DNA from: Littorina saxatilis
Lineage: Eukaryota; Mollusca; Gastropoda; Littorinimorpha; Littorinidae
Length of the DNA: 64,000 nucleotides
Assembly (NCBI RefSeq): GCF_037325665.1
Contig: NC_090247.1
Location: 24,297,680 to 24,361,679 of the forward strand
Direction of reading: 5' to 3'
Shown: positions 32,954-45,255 of the stretch, piece by piece
Numbering within the stretch: position 1 is the stretch's first letter
How the letters are laid out: each line of letters starts with the position of its first letter
The notes under the pieces: generated by a model
The model's database searches: none
Told to the model about the DNA's origin: nothing
The model's input: only the letters and a program-made list of their open reading frames with translations
Program-made: the position numbers and the translations under genes

Positions 32954-33859
32954 TCAATTCAAAAGCAACATTGTCACAGATAGTGTTACATTTCTGTAAA
33001 GTTTCAGAAACATCTTCCATGTTTTGGTTACTGTTGAACAGAGGCATATTTTCCTGTTCAAAAAAGTCTGACACAAATTTTCGTAGTTGTGGGTTCGATC
33101 TATACCGTCATTGTCACAGATAGTGTTACATTTCTGTTTTACATTCAAACGAGTCGTAGGACCGTCATTGTCACAGATAGTGTTACATTTCTGTTTTACA
33201 TTCAAACGAGTCGTAGGACCGTCATTGTCACAGATAGTGTTACATTTCTGTTTTACATTCAAACGAGTCGTAGAAGTAGTGGTACATTTGCGTTTGGTTG
33301 TTTTTTCTTTTAGATTCCTGTCACTCATACTAGCAGTATTGATTGAGGTACATAAATCTGTTGATGTACAGGGATGACTTGTTTGTAATGAATCCTTGTT
33401 TCCTCCACATTGAGTTTGCATTGCAGTTGGACAGAAATGAACAGGTGTTAATTGATAAACACATTGATAATGGCTTTTGAGAAAATCAATCAATTCTGCA
33501 AAGGAATTAAATGACATCAAAACTGCAGCGCCATTTGAAGAATGGTTACCATTTCTGTTTCTTTGATGGGAATCAAACAAATAAAAACATTGACTATCCA
33601 AGTTACCATGAATGGCAATAGTTGACTCCTGAAAAGTAGCAAGGATATAATTTGAGACGATAAACGCCTGATGCAATCCCTCCTCAAGGTCAGTCAACTC
33701 AAAACCTTCATCATTCGCAACATCAGTAGGCAACACAGCGGGATTCGTATGTCCAGAAATCATGTCGAAAAAATATTCCATTTCAAAAGCATGTCCAACC
33801 ACAGTTGTTGGCAAATGTTCGTGTCCGAGGTAGCCTTCAGTGTGTGTATATGTATTCAT
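32954..33859 (-). CDS. 301-aa ORF, mobile-element-like, function unknown
   Basis: Single-exon minus-strand ORF. The segment CFYLFDSHQRNRNGNHSSNG followed by AAVLMSFNSFAELIDFLKSH resembles the D-S-H block of cysteine-protease-like domains found in large mobile-element proteins (from memory; not verified). Downstream it has three identical 19-residue repeats TTRLNVKQKCNTICDNDGP (DNA period 57 bp, about 33105-33265), then a Cys/Asn-rich tail. No host gene is recognised. It is probably a fossil fragment of a transposable element, and broken overall. Confidence 0.4.
   Translation of the reverse strand: MNTYTHTEGYLGHEHLPTTVVGHAFEMEYFFDMISGHTNPAVLPTDVANDEGFELTDLEEGLHQAFIVSNYILATFQESTIAIHGNLDSQCFYLFDSHQRNRNGNHSSNGAAVLMSFNSFAELIDFLKSHYQCVYQLTPVHFCPTAMQTQCGGNKDSLQTSHPCTSTDLCTSINTASMSDRNLKEKTTKRKCTTTSTTRLNVKQKCNTICDNDGPTTRLNVKQKCNTICDNDGPTTRLNVKQKCNTICDNDGIDRTHNYENLCQTFLNRKICLCSTVTKTWKMFLKLYRNVTLSVTMLLLN
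33105..33265. repeat. 57-bp in-frame tandem repeat, ~3 copies
   Basis: The unit includes ttgtcacagatagtgttaca and cattcaaacgagtcgtagga. The period is 19 codons and the copies are almost identical, so expansion is recent relative to the surrounding ORF. Confidence 0.92.
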
Positions 33860-33894
33860 GTGACAGATAGCGTGACCTCATTCTTCAATCCTCT

Positions 33895-35822
33895 CTCTCT
33901 CTTCTTTCTCATTCGAACGCACGCACGCAAGAACGTAGCCTACGCACGCATGCACGCGCACGCACACTCACACACACACTGACACACACACGTACCCGCT
34001 GACGCACAAACCACGCACACACACACTGACTGTCGGCAAGCATCTCTTTTTGTTTGCTTCACCTTTGTTTATTGTGTTTTCGATATTTGTGTTTATTTTT
34101 TGCTTGACTTATCTGTTTTATTTTAATGTTTGCTATCCACATCGTGTGATAAATGTTTCTTCTCTCCGAGTCAGTTTAGTTTCTGCACGCCGCTTTGGTA
34201 CTCCTTGTTTTTCTAACTGGTGTATTGTGCGCGATTTGCGGATTTCTTTTTATTCCTTTCATATGCGGCTGTTGAAGTGTTGTGGGTGTTATTGTCTGTA
34301 TATGCTATGTTGCGTCTGTGTATGCCTACAAGAATTTGCATTCGCGCTCTGCCAGTACAAGTCCAAACTTTATTGGGTGTAATGTGCCTGTGATCTGCTC
34401 GCAGTCGAGCACAAATAGTTTTCAAACATTCCTCCAGTGAGCCGCCGCGCTCTGCGACCTGAGTAAAGCGCTTCTTTGGTCTCTGGCAACCTTGAACTGC
34501 GCCGATATGCCCAAAGAAAAAAGCGACGTGCAGACAAAGTGATATCGCCCCGCTGGCTATTTTTACCGCTGGCCTTCGCTTGCCTGGAACAGCCGTGGTC
34601 CTCTCGGTTAGTCTCGGATTGACTCGGCCAGCTTTGAAATTGTTTTGGCTTGGAGAGTTTTGCTCATGGCGGTGCCCTGTGGCAAATTCAATTGCTTTGG
34701 CTTGGAGACTATTCTCCTGTGGTAAGTTTTTCCCGACCGCAGATACCAGCGTCGTCCGCGACGCTGGAACAATGCACGTGCGCTTCGCTAGTCTGTGCTG
34801 TCTCACCACACAAAGACATTCCAGCACTCACTTTACCTCCCACCGTCAATTCACAGTCCGACGTGTAGTTATGTCCCTTCAACACGAACATAAAGTTTAC
34901 ACAATGAAATGAAAGTCAACATGATCGCCAATCATGAAGGCTTTGCATCAGGTGCAACCCACTCCTACACGTACGGTTCTTTCACTCTCAGTCTGCAAAG
35001 TTTGGTACACTTGCCCGTGTGACGTTTTCATCTTTCGCCGTGTTGATATTTCGCTTCTCGGCCTCGTTGATCTAGTATAAACTCTACACTGAACAAAAAA
35101 ACACCCTTCGATAGTACTGATGGGCGACCTTGTGTACCTTACATTCATGGGGCCAAATTTGTCCAACCAATTTTTTTTAACTTAACTTAGAAATTTGATT
35201 CATCCTAAAATGTTCCCTTCTTATTCAAGGGACGTAACCACTCGATTTTGGGAGTGAAATCTATTAAATTTCACCATCAATTTTCTTCACATGCAAGAAA
35301 CTGACATGCTTTTCGTCCATAAATAATTTCACTTCTTAATTTTACCAGGAAACAACATTTCAATCTTGAGTATTTATCGAGGGGGAAATATGTACACAGG
35401 CGAAAGATGAAATCGTGACACCCGCAGCATCCTTGAATCAATTTGGGACACTGTCTTGAACGCTACGAACTTTCGCTGCTTTGGTGTTGTTAGGCAGGAA
35501 GTTCATCCTAAAACTATGCACAACCTAAGGATCTGATTGTCGAAGCGAACATTAAAAGCTTTGAAAACGAATACTGTTGTATGCACTTACCCCGTCGCCA
35601 GTCGGCAAAACACAGCTGAATCAGTGAATGAAGAACGATAACCCACATCTCGCACTTGTCTGCGAAGAAATCAAGTTACTTCCCTTCATTATGCAAATGT
35701 CGTGAGGAACGCGATTATCTCTTTAACCCGCTGTCACACTTCTCCCACCAAAATATTTCAGTTCACAGTCTCAGACTCTACCACCACCCAACCCCCCTCT
35801 CCCCCTCGAGAGATCAGATGCG
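33895..35822. other. No gene supported
   Basis: CA/CGCA-rich tract at 33915-34025. A donor-like GACGGG/gtaagt at about 35589 (minus) follows a short ATG frame (MWVIVLHSLIQLCFADW), which could be a 5' exon of the zinc-finger gene, but its phase does not fit the next known exon. A 204-codon minus ORF at 34213-34827 has no recognisable domain. Confidence 0.35.
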
Positions 35823-36265
35823 CAACCGACAAATCTTTGAATGTCTTTACAGATTCATGAAATATGACGCTCCTGCACCACTTTAAATCATATCATCTGA
35901 CCCAGATGTCAAGAAATGACCATAGATCACATTACAATCGCGTGTAGCCTTTCTCATGTGCTTGAATTTCCCTAGTAACTGCGAAAAGTCAAAATTTGTA
36001 CATAATGCGCTTGAAATGTGTAAATACTTGAAGGCCAACGTTCACAAACACATTGAAGCAATGCCGAAACAAATCGATGATATGATGCTATGACACCTTA
36101 ATTACTGAGGCCAAAGTACAAACGGTAGTTTTGTGATGATATGTCATTTGTGAGGAATTACAGGTGATTTTTGTGCAGAAACTTTCGTCGCGTGTCTCCC
36201 TTCGGACAGAAAAATAAGGGTGCAACCGCTTCGGACAGATTTGCCTAGTGCAACCACGGCGGTAT
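35823..36265 (-). repeat. Dispersed ~440-bp repeat, copy B
   Basis: Inverted relative to 18246-18690, with the same termini (AACCGACAAATCTTTGAATG and TTTGCCTAGTGCAACCAC). Small indels separate the copies. Confidence 0.8.
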
Positions 36266-36629
36266 ACTGTGTGAGTAATGTCATTAATAAGCGATATTTC
36301 TCAGCCTATTTCCATTATGTTTGTCTTTTTTTTCTTGTCATTTTTTTTTTGGGGGGGGGGGAGGGGGATCGAGGGGGGAGGGGGGTGGCATTGTGCTCTC
36401 CAGTGGGATGAACCTGTACTGAATTGCTCTTTTTTGGGATGAACCCGCTGTACTGAATTGTTCTTTTATTGTTGTTCTTTTGTGTGAATCCAGTGGGATG
36501 AATCTGTACTGAATTGTTGTTATTTTGTGTGAATCAGGTACATGTGACATCCTGTTGTAACCACAGTAAAAGAGTGTGTTGTTTGCTGCATCAAGTCTTG
36601 GACCTAATATGGATTCCTGACTCGTCTTG

Positions 36630-38545
36630 ATCTTGATCTTGATCTTGATGGATTACGCTGCTGGGTACCAGAAGACTGGCGTAAATGCAGCGGGGGAGAG
36701 TGCGGCAGCCTAATGGTGGTGTACGGCTGCTAGCTTGGCTTTAAAGATGCCAATGCTTTTGGAGGTTACAGTATTGTCCTCAAGTAGATTCCAGTCTTGT
36801 GCCGTCTTCACAAAAAAGGAGTTCCTAAACTGATCAGTGCGGCCTTGGGGCACTGAATAGGGTCTAGAATTGTTTCTTGAAAACTGTGAGACGATGATGG
36901 ATGTGTGATGGTCAGAGTGTCTCACTGGCCTGATTTTACGGCCTTGCTTCTGCTCAGTTAAGAACTGGTGTGATGGTAGTGCCGGTACCAGCCCCTCAAC
37001 CACCCTATAGAAGAACGTTAGACGGAGTTGTTGACGTCGCTGTTGCAGAGGTTGGAGTCCAGTTTTCTCTAGGAGTCTGGTGACGCTGCCGGGGGTCGAC
37101 GACCTGAAGTCGCCTGTGATAAACCTTGATGCTTTGCGTTGTACGCGTTCGATGCAGTCAATATGTCTTTCTTCAGGTAGGGGTCCCAGACAACCGCCCC
37201 GTACTCCAGGAGGGGACGCACAAGGGAGAGGTAGGCCTGCTGACGGCAACGAGGCGGGCAGCGTTGGAGGTTGCGGCGAAGGAAGCCAAGGGTGCAGTTA
37301 GCTTTTTTAGTGATAGAAGAAATGTGGGGGCTCCATTTCATGTCGTCTGAGAGGAGAATGCCAAGGTAGGGTGTGGATCTAACGTTTTGGAGGATGCTGT
37401 TGTCCAGTTGGTAGTAGAAGTCAGAGGATTTGTTTATACTGAGGATATAGCATTTAGAGGCGTTGAAGCGCATGCCCCAGGTAACCGCCCATTCTTCGAG
37501 GTGTCTGAGGTCTTGTTGCAGGGATTGGTGGTCCGTGAAGGAGTTTATTTCCCTATAGAGCAGGCAGTCGTCGGCGAACAAGCGGACGTGGGACGATACG
37601 GAGGCTGGCAGGTCGTTAATATGGACAAGGAAGAGTAGTGGGCCGAGCACCGTCCCCTGCGGGACGCCAGAGAGTCTACTGTAGTTGATTCGGATGAGGT
37701 ACCCTCGAGTACAACTTTCATGGAGCGCTTAGTGAGGAACGACGTGAGCCAGTTGAGTAGGGGGCCGTTTATGCCATAACAGGAGAGTTTGTGGAGGAGG
37801 TGGGGGTGGGGAACAGTGTCGAACGCTTTAGAAAAATCAAGCACAGCGACATCTACTTGTTTTCTTTGGTCGAAGGAGGTCAAGAGGTCGTGGGTTGTGG
37901 TGAGAAGTTGGGTTTCGCACGAGAATCCAGAACGGAAACCATGGTTTAGATGCGTGAGGATGTTATGCGAGTCGAGATGTGTGAAGATGTGGCGGCATAT
38001 AATATGTTCTAGGAGTTTGCAAGGGATGGAAGTGAGGGAGATGGGACGGTAGTTCGCGGGGAGGTGGCGATCACCCTTTTTGAATACACAGGAGATGTTG
38101 GCCTGGACGCGGCCAGTCGGAAGGGAGAGAACCGCTATCCAGGGATCTCTGGAAGATTGCACGGAGAGCAGGAGCAATCTGGTCGGCGCAGGTCTTTAGG
38201 ACCAGGTTGGGTATGCTGTCGGGGCCTGGGGCTTTGGCGGGGTTGAGGTCACGTAGCAGTTTAGCTACTCCAGCTGTGGTCACTTCAATCTGCTCTATGG
38301 GACTGACGGCGGGGGGTGGGGGAGGGGGGGTGAAGTTAGCACTCTTTGTGAATACTGATTTGAACTGGTCGAGGAGAAGTTTATCTTTCCCTACGCTATC
38401 GTTTATAAGTTTGCCCTTGTGTTTTAAGGGGGAAACGCCGGTGTTGTCCTGTCGGCGGGACTTAATGAAGTTCCAAAAGGGTTTTGTGTTGTTGCTGGAC
38501 AGGCCTGCTTGGATCTTATCGTTTATGTAGCTCCACTCAGTGCCA
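36630..38545 (-). mobile_element. CR1/Jockey-type LINE, 5'-truncated
   Basis: Minus-strand pieces carry KAPGPDSIPNLVLK, FKKGDRHLPANYRPISLTS, VDVAVLDFSKAFDTVPH, FADDCLLYREI, YLGILLSDDMKW and RPLLEYGAVVWDPY, in the order of a non-LTR reverse transcriptase. The C-terminal tail ends FKAKLAAVHHH. The frame is interrupted about two or three times (e.g. near 38090, 37640 and 37150), so it is inactive. The 3' tail is (AAGATC)n at 36630-36650. The endonuclease domain is missing. Confidence 0.88.
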
Positions 38546-39268
38546 GAGTTGTACGAACAGCTTCCAAGATTGTGGGTTGTGAGCTTCCCTCCATTGCCTC
38601 CATATACACATCCCGAAGCGCTCAGAAGGTCAAAAAGATTCTGGCAGACAACTCGCACCCTGCTTACAAGTTGTTCCGGCCCCTACCCTCGGGCAGGCGT
38701 TTTCGCTCGATCAGGACACGCACCGCGCGTTTCAGAGACAGTTTTTATCCCAAGTGCAGTGCGTGTCCTGGCTCCTTAAGTTTTTTAACTGCTGTTCTTG
38801 GTAAAAATTGAGCTTCTACTCAAGGTTTATGTCCTGGTATTTTGTTGGGAGACACAGCCGTCAAGCCTTTAAATACCATATTTCTTAAAGTTCACCTACC
38901 CAGTGTAGTATTGTAATAAATGTTTTGGTTTTAAAATTATTAAGGATTTGTGATTTTAGTTATTGTCGTCATAATTGATGTCTGATAGCCTACATATATA
39001 ATTCTTACTGATACTTCTATACTGTTTATTTCACGCATATGTATAATTGATGGTTAAATACGTTTTGTTAAGGAGGAGCATGCTTGTGCGTGAGTGCTGT
39101 TGTGGGTTTTGTGTGGGGAATGTATGCGGGCGTGCGTGAGCGTTTGTGTGACTGAGATTGCAAGCGATGTTTGGAAGGGTGTGTATGGATTGATTGATTG
39201 TACTCTGGCCAAAACATGTCCCTAGTGTACTGCACATGGTTGAAATAAAGTCTTATGTCTTATGTCTT
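38546..39268 (+). mobile_element. Second LINE 3' fragment, opposite orientation
   Basis: Encodes an RT C-terminus (ILADNSHPAYKLFRPLPSGR, RFRSIRTRTARFRDSFYPKC), a pattern I know from Rex1/Jockey-like LINE tails, then a 3' UTR and a (TCTTATG)n tail at 39250-39268. It abuts the minus-strand LINE 5' end to 5' end. A 13-bp inverted pair, cttggacctaata at 36597-36609 and its complement at 39268-39280, flanks the composite. Confidence 0.75.
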
Positions 39269-39280
39269 ATTAGGTCCAAG

Positions 39281-40384
39281 ATCAAGTGTGTGCATGTGTA
39301 TCTGTGTGACTGTGTACTGGAGGTTTTCCCCACCTTGTCAAAGTCAGTTTATTATTGTATGGTAAACTGTCTGTTTTTATCATTATTTGACAAGCTTTAT
39401 AAATAAGCTGCTTTGCAACTTTTGTTTCAACGTTCAGGTGCCGGTGAATCTTTTAATTTTGCTGCATGGGAAGAGAAAAGTATCTCTGATAATTTTTTTC
39501 TGAAGTGTACTTACCCCGACTGCCCGCAATACCTTCTGGCAAATAGGACAGCTGTCACACTGTTCCGTTCGGTGGAGGGCTTTGCTATCTCAGCTGAACT
39601 TTTCTTGGAGCTGGCGGGCTAATTTTATCAGCCGGCTGAAGTGTACATTATTTTTATTTTTTTTTTAATCCTTTTTAGAGCAACAGAACAGGAAACTGGA
39701 AACAAACTTGTCAAAAATTGAAAAAATGATGTTCTGAGCAATCTTTGCTCTCTCTCTCTCTCTCTCTCTGTCGCTCTCGCGCTCTCTCTCTCTCTCTCGC
39801 GCTCTCTCTCTCTCTGTCGCTCTCTCTCACAGTTTCATCTTCATTATACAACGTAATAACATAAGGGTGTTACTTATCCACAAAGAACAACAGAAACAAT
39901 CAAATTTCACTTACTAACCTTCAAAGATTTTACCACAGTCTATGCCATAGGAAGGTGTACTTAAAGAGGCCGGTAAGGGAACTTTGTGACGTGCAGAATG
40001 GAGTTAAGGTTCAATGATAAAGCAGTCAGATCAGTTTGCAGCATTCACAAGTATGTCTGTCTCTTCCAGTACTCAAGGTTGTATTCTTTGAGGGTTCGGA
40101 AATAAATGCCAACAAATTTTGTGTGTACATTTCGTACCATCTATGTACACTGCAGGCTTGTTTTAAATGTCAATTTATATATTTTATGAGGCTGCCGTGG
40201 GCTTAAAACGATTAATATATATATATATATTAAGTGAAGATGGCGCATATATTTCTATGAACTTTTGAGAATGAAAGTGTGTTCATGGCAGTGTATGAAT
40301 TATATTAGAAAGGATTTTATTTACACGTCAGTTCATGTTTATCTTTTGGTAAGTTATGATGTGTTGGAAGTAAATGTAGCACAG
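39281..40384. other. No gene supported
   Basis: (CT)n/(CGCT) tract at 39750-39830, (TA)n at 40217-40231. Nothing recognisable otherwise. Confidence 0.45.
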
Positions 40385-41075
40385 TCGCCATGTTGATGTG
40401 TTGCATTGTGGGCCTGTTCCAACACTTCACTGGTCTCAGTCGCCATGCTGACGTGTTGCCGTGTGGGCTTGTTCCAACACTTCACTGGTCTCAGTCGCCA
40501 TGTTGACGTGTGGGCCTGTTCCAAGACTTCACTGGTCTCAGTCGCCATATATGTTGATGTGTTGCCGTGTGGGCTTGTTCCAACACTTCACTGGTCTCAG
40601 TCACCATGTTGACGTGTGGGCCTGTTCCAACACTTCACTGGTTTCAGTCGCCATGTTGATGTGTTGCCGTGTGGGCTTGTTCCAACACTTCACTGGTCTC
40701 AGTCGCCATATTGACGTGTGGGCCTGTTCCAACAATTCACTGGTCTCAGTCGCCATGTTGATGTGTTGCCGTGTGGGCTTGTTCCAACACTTCACTGGTC
40801 TCAGTCGCCATGTTGATGTGTTGCCGTGTGGGCTTGTTCCAACACTTTACTGGTCTGTCATCATGTTGATGTGTTGCCGTGTGGGCTTGTTCCAACACTT
40901 CATTGGTCTCAGTCGCCATGTTGATGTGTTGCCGTGTGGGCTTGTTCCAACACTTCACTGGTCTCAGTCGCCATGTTGATGTGTTGCCATGTGGGCTTGT
41001 TCCAACACTTCACTGGTCTCAGTCACCATGTTGCCGTGTGGGCTTGTTCCAACACTTCACTGGTCTCAATGACTG
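40385..41075. repeat. ~55-bp minisatellite, ~13 copies
   Basis: Unit cagtcgccatgttgatgtgt + tgccgtgtgggcttgttcca + acacttcactggtct. Some copies lack the gttgatgtgttgccgt part and give a 40-bp period. Confidence 0.93.
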
Positions 41076-41159
41076 TGACTGTGGTTACTGTGACAAACTT
41101 AGCATCTAAAAGATGGAGGAAAACATTGAATAATTGTCTCCTTTTTCTGTTAAAATTTC

Positions 41160-41208
41160 AGTGTGTGTGTGTGTGCGCGTGTGGTTATATGTTTGCATCA
41201 ATGTGTGT

Positions 41209-41262
<54 letters not shown>
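41160..41262. repeat. (TG)n microsatellite
   Basis: Interrupted then pure TG tract. Confidence 0.93.
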
Positions 41263-41265
<3 letters not shown>

Positions 41266-41784
41266 ATTAAATATACAAAGTTATCCGCAGTCATGAGCAG
41301 GTTTAGCCAAAGTGTATGACATTGTGTTCCAAGTTCACTTTTGTTTTGGCTTGCAATGTAACGCAGAATGTACACATAGTTCTTTGCAAGAGGGGATCTA
41401 CAAGCTAGGATGGATTATACACTACTGCCATATTTCATCATTATAAAATGTACGCTGCAAGTTTGTACTAGCTTTTTGTGAAAAAAACAGTCATATTGGC
41501 ATCACATGATTTTGTTATTTCTCATGCAACCATCGAGCGAAAAACACGTTGAAACAAAAATCATTTCTCTTTTTACTTTATTTTAAATGTGTTTGAATGT
41601 GTGTCAGTGTGTATTTGTACGAGTGTGTGTGTGTATAATTATGTGTGTGCATGCGTTCTTGCATGCATATGTGAGTGTGTATACAGAAACATAGTGATTC
41701 ACAGATAAATGTCATACAATGGTCATCCCACTCACACAACAGACGTACAACTTTCCCCACTTCCAAGCAGTTATCTTGGGGGTA

Positions 41785-41953
41785 CAGTGGAACCCCCTTT
41801 TAAGACCCCCCAATTACCTCCCCCTTTTAATATCTTGCTTTTTCAGATTTACTGTTCATGACCTCTGTAAATTACCCCCATTTTAAGACTCCCTCCTTTT
41901 TAAGGCCTGATTTTCTCAGATTTGTTGGAGGTCTTAAAAGGGGGGTTCCACAG
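41785..41953. mobile_element. MITE, CAGTGGAACCCC family
   Basis: Inverted ends flanked by TA; the right terminus CCACAG differs by one base from CCACTG. 169 bp. Confidence 0.8.
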
Positions 41954-42222
41954 TAACACTCAGTGTCAAAACGACACCAGATGCAAAACTCAAGTCATTT
42001 TTATAGAACTGATCAAAATATAGATGTACAAAAACAGAGGCTTGATAGTGCAACATGTTGGAGGCGTCACTGTGTGCCAGTGGCTGACAAAGTCCTTGTT
42101 CACTGCAACTGAACAGATCACATCAGGTCAGCCACAATATGTTGAAAATGACACTGATTTTTATGCGCGCTATACCCCTTGTTGACACACACACACACAC
42201 ACGTACACGTATTACCACTCAC

Positions 42223-42385
42223 CAGGGACGTAGCAGACCCACAACATTTGGTACGGCGAGGGAAAAAAAAAGCCGATTTGCTTCCCAATGTGACGTGATC
42301 ATCATCGGATTTCTTTAAAAAAAAAAAAAGTCTAAAATTTGGTACTGCGATCGCCGTACCCGCCGTACCGCGTCCTACGTCCCTG
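42223..42385. mobile_element. hAT-like MITE (CAGGGACGTAG ends)
   Basis: CAGGGACGTAGCAGAC and GTCCTACGTCCCTG are inverted termini. CAGGG ends are typical of hAT elements. The flanks share ctcac on both sides (only 5 bp, where hAT elements usually make 8). Confidence 0.6.
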
Positions 42386-42578
42386 CTCACACAGCACTGG
42401 ACAGAAACCTTGTCTGGATGGTAAAAATGTCTTTAAAGTAAAACAAATGGAGGGGTCTTCATACCACAGAGGCAAAAAGTTTGATTTCTTGTGTTAGCTT
42501 TTTGACAATGGTTTCTTATCCCTATCCCCTATTTTTTCACTATTAACCTGCCCTCCTCCTTCCCCCCTTAACTTGACT

Positions 42579-43314
42579 TTCTTTCTTTCTTTCTTTATTT
42601 GGTGTTTAACATCGTTTTCAACCGTTTAAGGTTATATCGCGACGGGGAAAGGGGGGGGGGGGGGGGGGATGGGATAGAGCCACTTGTCAATTGTTTCTTG
42701 TTCACAAAAGCACTAATCAAAAATTTGCTCCAGGGGCTTGCAACGAAGTACAATATATTACCTTACTGGGAGAATGCAAGTTTCCAGTACAAAGTTTGTT
42801 TGTTTGTTTTGCTTAACGCGTTAACGCCCAGCCGACCACGAAGGGCCATATCAGGGCGGTGCTGCTTTGACATATAACGTGCGCCACACACAAGACAGAA
42901 GTCGCAGCACAGGCTTCATGTCTCACCCAGTCACATTATTCTGACACCGGACCAACCAGTCCTAGCACTAACCCCATAATGCCAGACGCCAGGCGGAGTG
43001 GCCACTAGATTGCCAATTTTAAAGTCTTAGGTATGACGCGGTCGGGGTTCGAACCCACGACCTCCCGATCACGAGGCGGACGCCTTACCACGAGGCCAAC
43101 CGTGTCGGTTTCCAGTACAAAGGACTTAACATTTCTTACATACTGCTTGACTAAAATCTTTACAAACATTGACTATAATTCTATACAAGAAACATTTAAC
43201 AAGGGTAAAAGGAGAAACAGAATCCGTTAGTCGCCTCTTACGACATGCTGGGGAGCATCGGGAAAATTCTTTCTCGTCCCAACCACTATGGGACTCCCCC
43301 TAACCCGCGGGGGG
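42579..43314 (-). mobile_element. SINE3, full length, with nested SINE2
   Basis: The minus-strand start is CCCGCGGGTTAGGGGGAGTC, with CATGTCGTAAGAGGCGACTA inside. The 3' end is GAAAACGATGTTAAACACCA + AATAAAGAAAGAAAG. Perfect 12-bp duplication cttaacttgact at 42567-42578 and 43315-43326. SINE2 sits at 42795-43108. Confidence 0.88.
42795..43108 (-). mobile_element. SINE2 copy nested in SINE3
   Basis: Same structure as 2868-3219. Perfect 14-bp duplication tttccagtacaaag at 42781-42794 and 43109-43122. The tail carries a small local duplication (gcgttaacgc). Confidence 0.92.
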
Positions 43315-43326
43315 CTTAACTTGACT

Positions 43327-44244
43327 AAAGATTAGGATCTACAATTCAGAAGGAAAATCATGCAGCCTCAAAGCAAGAAAACTTGTCATATATATTCAAG
43401 AACAAAAAGTTCTAAATGGATGTTTCATGCAACAATACAAACAATAAAAATCTGTTTTGGTTTTTATATCCTCTGTGTAGGAGTTGAGATTCCGTCTTCA
43501 GATGACAGGCCTGAGAAATCACTATATGTACACCCAAGTGTTCCTGTCACGTTACCACAGTGACAGTCTGAACCAGCCAGTAAGACTGTGTGTATCACAG
43601 ACAGCGCTATGCAAAGTAACAAGCAAAAAGATCAATAACAATGTGAATAAAACTAAAAAATCAAGTGCCAAATGCTATCCCTTCCACCAATTCACATGCA
43701 CCTTAAAATCAGTACAGACATGAGTCAGTTACTTCTTTCACAGATCCCAGTATCACATCTTCTATCAAAAGTATTCCAACAACTTCAATTTGGCAAATGA
43801 AGATCACTTAAAGGCCCAGTCTGCCTCAAATGGTTTACAGAACGATTTAAATCTTCTCCCGAAAAAAGTAGTTCTAACCTTATGGAACACACTTACAACA
43901 GCATTTAATAGCATTAAATGACAATGGCAATTTAGCTTGCGTAAACCACACACCAGATTTCGTGGTTCATTTTACCCTTGAGCCATCGTGGACCCGTGGC
44001 ACACACTTTCCTTTTTTTTCTCACAAGTTCGTCATCAGTTTGTGATTTCAATGCGACTTGCTGTATCTGCAATAGCACGTAATTGTGTACCTCTGAATGT
44101 AAAATGCAACGAACGACTGCGAGTCACACGCACTTATCCTTATCGTAAGGCGGTTAGCTTCAAAGACGCAAGTGATATGCAGAAAGTTCGTCTGCTTGCC
44201 TTGGTGAAACACGATCATTGCGTGACTTAATTGCTTCCGGTCTC
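43327..44244. other. No gene seen
   Basis: AT-rich. The phrase ttaaaggcccagtctgcctc at 43809 looks like the end of a molluscan nonautonomous element, but its partner end was not found. Confidence 0.4.
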
Positions 44245-44249
44245 CCTTT

Positions 44250-45130
44250 TTATATTTAGTCAAGTTTTGACTAAATATTTTAACATCGAGGGGGAATCGA
44301 AACGAGGGTCGTGGTGTATGTGCGTGTGTGCGTGTGTGCGTGTGTCTGTGTGTCTGTGTGTGTGTGTAGAGCGATTCAGACTAAACTACTGGACCGATCT
44401 TTATGAAATTTGACATGAGAGTTCCTGGGTATGAAATCCCCGAACGTTTTTTTCATTTTTTTGATAAATGTCTTTGATGACGTCATATCCGGCTTTTCGT
44501 GAAAGTTGAGGCGGCACTGTCACGCCCTCATTTTTCAACCAAATTGGTTGAAATTTTGGTCAAGTAATCTTCGACGATGCCCGGACTTCGGTATTGCATT
44601 TCAGCTTGGTGGCTTAAAAATTAATTAATGACTTTGGTCATTAAAAATCTGAAAATTGTAAAAAAAAATAAAAATTTATAAAACGATCCAAATTTACGTT
44701 TATCTTATTCTCCATCATTTGCTGATTCCAAAAACATATAAATATGTTATATTCGGATTAAAAACAAGCTCTGAAAATTAAATATATAAAAATTATTATC
44801 AAAATTAAATTGTCCAAATCAATTTAAAAACACTTTCATCTTATTCCTTGTTGGTTCCTGATTCCAAAAACATATAGATATGATATGTTTGGATTAAAAA
44901 CACGCTCAGAAAGTTAAAACAAAGAGAGGTACAGAAAAGCGTGCTATCCTTCTTAGCGCAACTACTACCCCGCTCTTCTTGTCAATTTCACTGCCTTTGC
45001 CATGAGCGGTGGACTGACGATGCTACGAGTATACGGTCTTGCTGAAAAATGGCATTGCGTTCAGTTTCATTCTGTGAGTTCGACAGCTACTTGACTAAAT
45101 ATTGTATTTTCGCCTTACGCGACTTGTTTT
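44250..45130 (+). repeat. Dispersed ~0.85-kb repeat, copy B
   Basis: Same family and orientation as 18873-19600: TTTAGTCAAGTTTTGACTAA start, GATGACGTCATATCC, AGTTCGACAG(C/A)... TTGACTAAAT end. Longer internally, with repeated GATTCCAAAAACATATA(A/G)AT phrases. Confidence 0.78.
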
Positions 45131-45255
45131 TTTTACTTTCAAAACCTCGAGTTGTACTGATCTCGTCTTACTGAAAAAAGAAATCTTTTATGATTTAAGA
45201 ATGTTTGTGTTACAAGCTGTCAATTTATTATTTAGATTTTAAAAGTTAGTTCTAG

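Noticed and set aside
34213-34827. 204-aa minus-strand ORF
   Set aside because: No domain, repeated AKAIEFATG-like phrase and no splice context; probably chance.
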